Of a stretch of DNA of 17,500 nt, positions 1 to 9,800 are shown piece by piece (position 1 is the stretch's first letter; each line of letters begins with the position of its first letter). The notes below the pieces were generated by a model. The model saw only the letters and a program-made list of their open reading frames with translations. It made no database searches and was not told the origin of the DNA. Source of the DNA: Anaeromyces robustus (Eukaryota > Neocallimastigomycota > Neocallimastigomycetes > Neocallimastigales > Neocallimastigaceae); assembly GCA_002104895.1 (NCBI GenBank), contig MCFG01000068.1, forward strand, positions 180,001 through 197,500. Reading direction: 5' to 3'. The position numbers were made by a program, and so were the translations under genes.

Positions 1-41
1 TTTATTTGCTTATTTTATATGTTTATTTGCTTATTTTATAT
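1..41. repeat. Perfect 20-bp tandem duplication
   Basis: TTTATTTGCTTATTTTATAT occurs at 1-20 and again at 22-41, separated by one G. The left copy touches the window edge, so more copies may lie outside. Confidence 0.85.
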
Positions 42-69
42 ATTAATATATTATTTAAAAAAAATAGAA

Positions 70-112
70 TAAAAATAAAAATAAAAATAAAAATAAAAAT
101 AAAAATAAAAAT
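70..112. repeat. (TAAAAA)n hexanucleotide microsatellite
   Basis: About seven consecutive copies of a TAAAAA unit with exact period 6, typical of dictyostelid intergenic DNA. Confidence 0.85.
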
Positions 113-552
113 AAAATAAGATTTTTTTTTATAATACATAGAAACTTATAAAAAAAAAATTATCATTTTGGAGTTGTTTTTTTTTTTTTTTTTTTTAAAA
201 AAAATTTGTTTATTTGTTTTTATATATTATTATATTATATAATTGCATTTTTTTTCTTTCTTTTTTTTTTTTTTTATATTTTATTATTACTATGATTATA
301 TATTTTATTTTTATAACTAAAATTTAAAAAAAAAAAAAAAATTATTATTTTAAATAAAAAATCAATACATAAAAATTGTATAATATTAAAAAAAAAAAAT
401 TTTAACTGAATAAAAAAATTATAATTTTATTTTTATTTTTATTTTTTTCTTTTTTTCTTTTTCTTTTTTTTTTTTTTTTTTTAAGTAATATTAAAAAAAG
501 GAAAAAAGTGAAAAAGAAAAAAAAAAGAGAAAAAATAATAAGAGAGGAAAAT

Positions 553-558
553 TTTATT
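553..558 (-). terminator. AATAAA polyadenylation signal of tupA
   Basis: On the minus strand AATAAA lies 20 nt after the TAA stop at 579-581. It is the first such hexamer downstream and is followed by A/T-rich sequence typical of dictyostelid 3' ends. AATAAA is frequent by chance at this base composition. Confidence 0.45.
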
Positions 559-578
559 AATTATCATCTTTATCATCT

Positions 579-1329
579 TTATACAGTAGTATATTTCCAA
601 ATTCTTGCTTTTCTATCACCAGAACCAGTAGCAAACATTCCTCCTGTTGGACTTAACGCTATACTAATAACTATTGTTATTGTTATTGTTATTTTATTAT
701 AATATTATAAATATATAAATAAATAAATATGAATTAGTATTTAGTTTTATATATATATAATAATAATATATATATTTAAAAAAAAAAAAAATAAATTATT
801 ATTTTTATATATAAAAAGTCTATTCATTATTTATTTATATTATTTATTAATTCATGAATTAATTTTATTCTTTTCTTTACCAGAATTATTATGTCCTTGT
901 AACATAAATTGTGCTACAGAAGTTGGATTTCCATTATAAGCTTGATTAGCATTCCAGAAGGTTACTGTTCTATCCTTACTACCACTAACTACCCATTCCG
1001 TACCATCACGATTATTTTCATTATATTTAATGAATGGACTGAAACCAACACTTAAAACAAAGTCACGATGACCAGTAAAGGTATGACGACAATTTTTATT
1101 AATAATTGGTTCAAAGTTTTTATCTTTAATTTCTTCTGATCTTAAATATTGTAAAGTTTGAGGTGAAATATCCCAAATTTTTAATGTTTTATCTAATGAA
1201 CCAGATACAATAGATTTACCATCATTTGAGAATGCCACACTATATACAGAATCTGTATGACCATCAAAACGTTCAAGAAGTTGACCAGTTCTAGTATCCC
1301 ATAATCTAACAATTTTATCTAAAGAACCC

Positions 1330-1360
<31 letters not shown>

Positions 1361-3994
1361 CAATTAATTAATTATATATATATATATATATATATAATGA
1401 TAATAATAATAGAATAATAATAATAATAATATAGAATAATAATAATATTAATTATTATTTTAATTAATATTAATAATAATAGAATAATATTATTAATTAT
1501 GATTTTAATTAGTATAAAAGTAGATATATAAAAGTATTTCTTCATATTAATATTAATATTAATAATAATATAAATGAAAATAATTATTCTTAAAAAAAAA
1601 AAAAAAACTTACAGCTGCTACACAAAGACCATCAATTGGACTAATGGCAACACTAGTAACACCTGAATCTTTCATTTGAGAATCATTACCATTTAACATT
1701 GTTGGATCATTTTCATTCATCATTGTCAATATACAACTTCTGGTATCCATATTCCATATCTTTTCATTATTATTATTTTATTATTATTATTATTATATTT
1801 GTGAAATGTAACATAATATATATAATAAATAATTATTATAAAAATTATTATTAATTAGATGTATATATAATAGAAAATATTATACATTAATACAAACAAT
1901 ATTTATAATATTTTAAAATGGATAAATTGAATAATTAATTTATTGATTAATTTAAATATAATTTCTAATTATAATTATAATATTATTAAAAAATTTTAAA
2001 TGAAATCGTAAAAATAATAATAATAATAAACTTTAAATGATATTTATATATTTATATATATATATATTTAAATAATATACCTTGACAGTGCGATCACCAC
2101 TACCACTAACAATGATTTTACCATCTTTTGACCAATCTAAACTGTAAATATCTTGGTCATGACCAGTCCAATTATATAATATTTGTTTTTTCTTAATATC
2201 CCAAACTCTAACAATTCTATCTTCTGCACCAGTTGCTAAATAACGACCACATGGTGAAAAACAAACACTACGAATATATAAATCACCATCTTTAGGTGCT
2301 GTTTTTTCAACTAATTCACTATTGTTATTATTGTTATTATTGTTATTGTTGTTGTTGTTGTTGTTTTGTTTTATAATATTAATTGCATTATAATAATTTT
2401 TATGTTGTTGTTGTTTTATTTTGTTTTATAATATTAATTGTATTATAATAATTTTTATAATGATAAATATATTTAAATAAAAATTATAATTATATTATAA
2501 TATATAATAAGATATAAAATAAATAATTAAATAATAAAATAATATTATTATTATTTTGTAATTATACAATATCGATATAAATAAATAATTTTATTATAAT
2601 CATATATATATATGTATACATCTTTTTACAAATAATTTATATTACTTACCAAACTTTATTACCAGTATAAACATCAAAAATTTGTGAAACTCTATTACAA
2701 CCAGTAGCTAAATATTTACCATCATTTGAGAATTTTACACAACAAACAACACTAATAAGATATTGTTTTTATTAATTTTGAAATAATAATAATAATAATA
2801 ATAATAATTTTATTATTAATAATATATTTATATATAAATAAGATGAGTATTATTATAGTTTTTTTATTTCTTGTTTATCAATTCAATAATTTTTTTTTTT
2901 TTATTTTCATTTTCATTTTGATTTTTGTTGATATTAATTTTATGATTGTAATTATATTATATATATATACCTGTCGTGTTCAAGATTATGGAATAAATCA
3001 ACATCTAATAATCTTGGTGCTTTTGGATTATAAACTACTAACCAATCTTGACCTTCTCTTTTATAACCATTAGGTATTTTTTCTGGATCAAGATCACAAA
3101 TACCAGTTATTAGTTGTTCTTGAATAATCTATATATAATATATATAATTATTATTTTATTTATTTATTTATTTATTTTTAGTAATAATGAATTATATTTG
3201 CATTTATTTATTATTATTGCTTTTTTTTTTTTTTCGTTTCGTATATAGTTTAATTATATATTTATTTGTTTGTTAATTTATATCTTATTAAGTAAAAAAA
3301 AATTTTTTTATAAAATATACTTTATTATTTTGTCTTAATCCCATTTGTGATGGTGGTGGACGATAATGATTATCTTCATCCTTTATTTGTTTTTGACGTG
3401 GTGATTCATTTTGTGGATTACCATTCATATAACCTATTATTGTTTTTTGTTTTTTGTTTTTTTGTTTTTCGTTTTTTGTTTTTTGTTTTTCGTTTTTTGG
3501 TTTTTTTTTTTTTTTTAAAAAAAAAAATAATAAATAAATAAATAAATAAATAAATTATTATTATTTTTAATTTATAAATAAAAATCCTTAAATTATTTAT
3601 AATATTTGAAAATAATAATAAAAATAATAAAAATAAACATTTAAATAAATTGAAATTTGAAAATTCTGAAATATACCATCTCTATTATTATTAGATAAAT
3701 TTGGTGGTGGTACATTTTCATTAAATCTATTTCTTTGTCTCATATCATGATTCATAGGCATTCCACCATTATCTAATTCCATTCTTAATTTATTTATTTC
3801 TTGTTTATATTTATGTTCCATTTCCATATGTTTATTTTCGAATTGATTTAATATTTCTCTCATTTTCATTAATTCTTCTTCTTGGGCATTCACTTTTAAA
3901 AATTTATATTATTTATATTAACATAAAATAAAAAAAAAAAAAAACAATAAAAAATATAAATGTATATAATAATAAATTAATTAGATATTTAAGA

Positions 3995-4037
<43 letters not shown>

Positions 4038-4252
4038 TTCTTATTATTATTAATTAATATTTAAAGTCATAAATAAATTAAAAACTTACTTTTTGCTTCA
4101 TAATCTTTTAATTGATTTTGATATTTATTATTATCTTGTAATACTCTTTCATACTCATTTTTGATTATATCCATACATTCAAAAAAGGCATTTTGTCCAG
4201 ATTTCATATTACCGTTACCATTATTTGGTAACATATGTCTATGACTGTACAT
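579..4252 (-). CDS. tupA: Tup1-family WD40 transcriptional co-repressor TupA, nine exons, complete
   Basis: Exons in transcript order: 4090-4252, 3677-3892, 3321-3433, 2971-3128, 2651-type boundary at 2650-2751, 2081-2318, 1613-1759, 881-1328, 579-670. They join in frame into 558 residues. All eight introns are GT...AG, with donors GTAAGT, GTATAT or GTAAAG. An in-frame TAG at 4259-4261 fixes the start. Residues about 20-100 form a charged coiled coil ([19 protein letters not shown]) matching the Tup_N tetramerisation domain, followed by a short polar linker. [19 protein letters not shown] (from about 191) is the Tup1-specific lead-in to the propeller. Seven WD40 repeats follow, with GH and WD/WN/WK ends (for example [22 protein letters not shown]); the last reads [18 protein letters not shown]-stop. 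Family knowledge: Tup1 acts with the TPR protein Cyc8/Ssn6 (TrfA in Dictyostelium) as a nuclear co-repressor recruited by DNA-binding proteins. The linker is shorter than in yeast Tup1. The exon 6 start (2318) is the least certain junction. Confidence 0.93.
1332..1360. repeat. 29-nt homopolymer inside tupA intron 7, next to its acceptor
   Basis: On the transcribed (minus) strand this is A29, followed directly by TAG and exon 8 (starts 1328). It takes the place where a polypyrimidine tract would be expected in most eukaryotes. Confidence 0.9.
2367..2458. repeat. 55-bp tandem duplication in tupA intron 5
   Basis: A 37-nt block at 2367-2403 recurs at 2422-2458 with a single difference (C at 2386, T at 2441). 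Each copy is preceded by TTG-type trinucleotides. On the gene strand these read as CAA repeats leading up to the exon 6 acceptor. Confidence 0.85.
3442..3500. repeat. GTTTTTT/GTTTTTC heptamer array in tupA intron 2
   Basis: Eight or so near-identical units of G plus six or seven pyrimidines lie just upstream (in transcript sense) of the exon 3 acceptor at 3434-3435. On the gene strand the tract is A-rich (CAAAAAA units). Confidence 0.8.
4001..4037. repeat. (ATT)n microsatellite in tupA intron 1
   Basis: About twelve uninterrupted ATT units lie within the first intron (3893-4089). Confidence 0.85.
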
Positions 4253-4328
4253 ATTTGACTATATTAAAGGTATCTAAAATAAATTATATCTTATAAAGTT
4301 ATATATTTATAAAGAAATGTAAAAGTAT

Positions 4329-4376
4329 AAAAAAAAAAAAAAAAGGTACTATAAGTTAAATTTATTATTATATAAG
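4329..4376 (-). promoter_or_regulatory. Candidate tupA core promoter: TATA-like box followed by an oligo-dT element
   Basis: Read on the minus strand, a TATATAATAATAAA-like stretch (about 4361-4376) is followed about 17 nt later by an uninterrupted T16 (4329-4344), and the ATG comes 77 nt after that. Dictyostelium core promoters are known for a TATA box plus a downstream oligo-dT stretch. The background is so AT-rich that this could be chance. Confidence 0.4.
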
Positions 4377-6020
4377 AAATTTTAAAGCAATTAAATTGTA
4401 TATATATATATAAATTATATTAATATATAAAAATATTTATATTTTAATTTTTAAAATTGTTTATCAGAAATTTTAATGTTAATTTTAATAATTATCATAG
4501 CTTTTATTATTATATTATGATCATAAATAATATATTATATTATTAATATTGTAAAGATCAAATATTAAAATGATATTACTAAACTAGTTATTAATAATAT
4601 TATTAATTTTTGTTTCTTCTGTTTATTATTTAAATGTATTTTTTAAAAAGAAAAATGGTAAAAGAAAAATATTATTTAATAAATAATTAATTTCCATTAT
4701 TAAAAATTTTGATTCTATATTTAAATTGTGGAATTATACATTCATCCATTTCAAATCATTGAATATTTAATAGATGGCTTCATTTTTTATTTACTATTAA
4801 TATTTAATAATTTTATAACATATAAGCATGTATATAATAAATATCATAGTAAATTATTTAATTTAACAAACTTTTTTTTTTTCTTTTTTTTTTTACTTTT
4901 TTTTTTAATACTACTTTGATGTTAGTTTGGGTATATGTATTGTGTGTATATTTTTTATTATTATTATATTTTCTTTTATTATTATTGTAATTAATGTAAA
5001 TTCTTCATTTTATAATAAATTATTTTTTGATTTATTCACGAGTAATAAGGTCACAGTTTCTACATTATATATAAATCGTTCAGAATCACAAAAAAGAATA
5101 ATAAATAGATATATATTTACATTTAAATAAATTATTAAATAGAAATTTTATTTTTTTGTCGTTTTACTTTTTTTTTTTTCTTTATTGATTAATCTTATTT
5201 TAACCTTTGATAATAAAGATTATAATAATTTTAATCAACTATTTTTTTCTTTAAAAAAAAAAAAAAGTGAATAGTATATGTATAGATAATAGGTTTAAAA
5301 TTTTAAATGTTTATTGTACTCTATGATTGATAATTGCACATATATTAAATAGTATTTAAGTTAATATAAAAATTAATAATAATAATAAAAAAAAAAAAAG
5401 AAAAAAAAATTAAGAAAAAAAAAATGAAAATTGTATATATATAGTAATATAATTAAAAATAAATTTAATACTTTAAAAAAAAAATTTTTTTTATTTTATT
5501 TTATTTTATTTTATTTTATTATACATAAATTATGAAAAAAAAGGATTTTACATTATTAATTAATATATTAAAATATATTTGATTATATTATTTTGATATA
5601 TTAATTTATATTAAATTATTATAGTTAATTAATCTTTCACTTTTTTTTTTTTTAATAATAATAATAATTAATTGTGGTTTTATAAGATAATTAATTATAA
5701 AAAAAAAAAACATTGTAAGTTATAATCATATTAATAGTTACAATACCGAAAAAAACACCTTTTTTAAATAGTTAATAATGAACATTAGAAGGAATTTAAA
5801 AGTTGAAGTTTATAATTAAAAAAAAAAAAGTAATTATTTAAATAAAAGAATAAATTAAATAAATATTTATTAAAAGATTCAATTATAAATAATATCTTAA
5901 TTAACATTTATTGTAATATACATCTATTTTATTTTTTAAAAATAAGATAATTATATTTTGAAAACTTAATTATCCAAATTACTTTTTATTCAACTTATAG
6001 AAAATATATTATTATTATTA

Positions 6021-6053
<33 letters not shown>

Positions 6054-6560
6054 AATCCATAACTACTTATAAAAAAGTAAAAAAAAAATAAAAATTAAAA
6101 GTATGTATACAATACATAAATTAAATACAGAAAAATCAAAAAATCAAAAAAAAAAAACAATATGGAAAAAAAAAAGATTAAAATTATTAAAATATTGAAG
6201 AAGTAAAAAAAAAAAAAAATTTTCTTTTTTCTTTATTTTTAAATGAAAACAATTTAAATTACCAAATTTGACCTAATCACATTCAAAAGATGATTTATAT
6301 TATAATTGATTCTAATATATTCAGTTATATTAAATAATAGAATAATAGAATAAATAGAATGATAATTTTTTTTTTAAATTTTTATGTAATCTTTAATTAA
6401 AATATATTATTCTATTAATATACATAATATACATAATATACATACTAATACAATATACTACAATATACTTTAATAAACGGATGATTTTATTAATATTATA
6501 CAAATAGAATAAATAAAAAAGATAAAAAAAAATTAGTTAATTTAATAATCATAAGATTAA

Positions 6561-6593
6561 ATTATTTATTTATTTATTTATTTATATATATAT

Positions 6594-6628
<35 letters not shown>

Positions 6629-6630
6629 TT
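6561..6630. repeat. (TTTA)n tetranucleotide array
   Basis: Two blocks of TTTA units (about five and eight copies) are interrupted by a short TATATATA stretch and followed by degenerating copies. Confidence 0.85.
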
Positions 6631-7221
6631 CATCCATTTATATATTTATTTCAATTAATTATAATTATTTTATTATTATATTTAATTAATATTAATTAAA
6701 AATTTCAATAATAAATATTTTATATATTAAATAAGAATATGCTTTTTTTTTTTTTTTATAAAATAAAATTCTCATTAATATTTTTTTTTTTTTGATCGCA
6801 ATAATTTAAATTATATATAGATTTTTCCTATATAAGTTATTAAAAAATAATTATAAAAATTTTAAAACCTGCATAATTTATACAATTTATATATATTTAT
6901 AATTTATATTATATATAATAAAGTATACAAAAAAATAAGAATGAGTTATATATTTAAAATAATCTTTAAGATAAGTAATTGTAATAATATATTTAAAATA
7001 TTTAATTTGTATATTAATATATAAATAATTAATATATAAATCAGAAGTAAAAATGTTAACCTAATTACATATAATACTACTTATATATAATATATGTAAT
7101 AGCACTTAACAAACATTGTATTTTATTATTATGATTATTATTAGTATTATAACTTTTTTTAATGAAATATAATAATTTATGATTATATATATAAAACTAT
7201 TGTAACAAACAAGTATATATA

Positions 7222-7352
7222 GAGTGTGTGATTATTATAGCATAACACATACTTTTTTTAATACATGTGATTTATCACATGGAGTATACGGACCTTTTAT
7301 CCATGTTATACCGATTCGTCCTTAAAATTTAATATATTTCTAAATATGGGTT
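7222..7352 (-). ncRNA. Candidate structured small RNA locus with DUSE-like element
   Basis: This part is far richer in G/C than the spacer around it (22 of 60 bases in 7261-7320). It holds a perfect 7-bp stem with a 4-nt loop (7264-7281), an imperfect stem (7223-7251) beside a run of seven T, and a GTATA...TATAC stem (7284-7311). On the minus strand AACCCATAT (7352-7344) is one base off the upstream element (A/T)CCCA(C/T)AA reported for Dictyostelium small nuclear and class I RNA genes. About 63 nt downstream of it is the edge of the perfect hairpin. No known RNA family was recognised, so both strand and extent are inference. Confidence 0.25.
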
Positions 7353-7485
7353 AATTTAGTTTATATACTTCTCAACAATAACCATTAAAATCATAGAAAT
7401 TAAGCACAATCCTCAAAATCAGGTATCTAAGTACTTCACAAATTTGGTGACTTTTTATGTTATCAATTTATAGATTTAATTTACC

Positions 7486-7507
7486 AAAAAAAAAAAAAAA
7501 AAAAAAA
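7486..7507. repeat. A22 homopolymer within the G+C-richer island
   Basis: Twenty-two consecutive A split the island into a left part (7200-7485) and a right part (7508-7670). Such runs are common here, so a retroposed poly(A) tail is only one possible reading. Confidence 0.8.
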
Positions 7508-7858
7508 TTCTAACAGAAATACCCAATTAATGGGAAAATCGTTAGAGATTGGAAGAGTTGTACAAGAAACTTTATACTGTATGGAAAAATCAAGGCCTTA
7601 ACAACCAGAATAAAAAATGAACAACTTTATAATACATTAATTTCTCAGCAGGATTATATTATAATATTATTATCTTTTTATATGATTTGTTCTTTTATCA
7701 AATTTTAATTTTTTAAATTTTAATTTTAATTTTAATTTTATTTTTATGTTATTATTATTATTATTTTATTATTATTATTATTATTTTATTGTTATTATTA
7801 TTTTATTATTATTATTATTTTATTCATTATCATTGTAATTTATTGTAATCTTTTTCTA

Positions 7859-7900
7859 TTTTTTTTTTTTTTTTTTTTCTAAAAAAAAAAAAAAAAAAAA
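7859..7900. repeat. T20-CT-A20 hairpin
   Basis: Twenty T, the dinucleotide CT and twenty A form a perfect 20-bp A/T stem with a 2-nt centre. Confidence 0.9.
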
Positions 7901-8243
7901 TTAAATATTATAAAAGAAAAGAAAAAATAAAGAAAAAAGTATATATATATGAATAAGCAATTTAAATGGAAAGTATATTAAAAAAAAAAAAAAATTAAAT
8001 AAAAAAATATATATATATTATTAAAATTACATTATTATTCTTTATTATTATTACATAGATTTATATAGAATTTAGAAAAATAAAAAAAAAATTAAAAGTG
8101 AAAAAACAAAATGGAATTAAGAAAAAAAAAAAGAAAAAATAAATAAATAAATATAATATTAGATATAACAAATTAATTATTTAAAATATGATGTTAAAAT
8201 ATATATATATATAATAATAATAATTCAGTTTTAATTTAAAAAC

Positions 8244-8350
<107 letters not shown>

Positions 8351-8388
8351 TTTATCATTTAATTTAATTTAATTGAATATAATAAAAT

Positions 8389-8853
8389 TTAAAGCTCTGA
8401 TATTAATTGTGGTGTAATTCTACGTTTCTTTTTATTTTGATTTGGAGAAAGTGGTGTTTTATTTTTATCCATATCATTTTGTTTTGAAGATGTTGATTTA
8501 TTATCTATAATATTTGTCACAGATGACATAGAACTAGCAGTAATCATGGAATTATTAGTATTAAATTGAGTTGTCGTAGATATAGATTCACTCATTTCTG
8601 AAAAATCACGTTTATTAATATTTATATCATTTTCAAAACTTGAACTTGGTGTTTCAGGTGGTGTAATGAATTTTTGTAGTGCATCCTTTTATATATATAT
8701 ATATATATATAATAAAATAAAATAAAATAATATAGTATAATATAATAAAAAAATTATTATATAATAATATAACATAAAAAAAATTATTTTTTTTTTAGTT
8801 TTATGAATTAATTTATAAAAAATATATATTAATATATATATATATATATATGA

Positions 8854-8893
<40 letters not shown>

Positions 8894-9376
8894 TTACTGT
8901 TTCATCAATTTTCATAGGTGAACGAATAGTAGAAGTAGATGATGAAGATTTATTATTAGAGGAAGATTTTCTTTTAATACTAGATTGACTAAGGATATTT
9001 ATATTATTTACAGATGATGGTTGAACAATTTTGGTGGGTAAAGTTGCTACAATAGTTTTGGCAATGGTTGGTTCTTCATTTGAAATTTCTATTGGTTTTG
9101 TATTATCATAAGGTTCACCTAATTCATTATTTTCAAAAGATACAATTGAACAATACCCATCAGTTGAAGCTAACATTAATGTACATCCATCATAAGACCT
9201 TAATATATATCAATAAAAATAATAAAAATAAAATAGAATATATATAAATATTAATTAATATATAAATATTAATAAAAAAAATAAATTAAATTAAATAAAT
9301 AAATAAACTAAAAAATATAAATTATATAATAATAACAATATATATATTATATATAAATATCTATATTATATAAATA

Positions 9377-9416
<40 letters not shown>

Positions 9417-9756
9417 TTTTACCATGCAATATCAGTAAATGTTGCATAATGTAAATTGGTTAATAATACTAATGGTGTAGTTTGTTGTGTATCATAAATT
9501 AAAACAGAATCTTGAGTAGCAACAGCATAAATTAATCGATATGGTAAATTAATAAATGAATTTGCTTTAGATTTTGTTGGTGAAGTATTTGAATTTTGAT
9601 TTACTTCCATTTTATCTTTATCTTCTTTTTCCTTTTTATAATTACGAAGTTTATATTTAATTGGATTACAACGTACAGCAATAGCTGGTTTTTTATGACC
9701 TGGTAAATGTGCCATTGGTAATCTTTTTTTTTTTAATATTTTTTTATATTTAATTA

Positions 9757-9800
<44 letters not shown>

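Larger units (their letters stand above)
1..578. other. Non-coding 3' flank of tupA
   Basis: This stretch has almost no G or C. It holds a short tandem duplication, a TAAAAA array, several A and T runs of 12-20 nt and the 3' end of tupA. The purine-rich plus-strand stretch from about 495 is antisense to the tupA 3' end. No gene is seen. Confidence 0.7.

Noticed and set aside
508-702. Plus-strand open frame of 64 codons
   Set aside because: It is antisense to the last exon of tupA and the adjoining intron; its first part is lysine-rich only because of A runs.
852-880. TGA at 852-854 as the end of TupA
   Set aside because: It would remove the seventh WD40 blade. A donor GTAAAG at 880-875 and the perfectly matching blade at 582-670 show that the reading into 852 is intronic.
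2843-3073. Plus-strand open frame of 76 codons
   Set aside because: It overlaps tupA intron 4 and exon 4 on the opposite strand and is made of Phe/Ile/Leu from T-rich intron sequence.
3347-3541. Plus-strand open frame of 64 codons
   Set aside because: It is antisense to tupA exon 3, then runs through the GTTTTTT heptamer array (Phe/Val only).
4728-5130. Two adjacent plus-strand open frames
   Set aside because: Peptides are almost only Phe, Ile, Leu, Tyr, Asn and Lys. They show no domain, no higher G+C and no exon-like boundaries, as expected from AT-rich spacer.
5185-5240. Nested inverted repeats (TTGATTA...TAATCAA and AATCTTATT...AATAAAGATT)
   Set aside because: The arms are short and purely A/T-rich, and such pairings are expected by chance at this composition.
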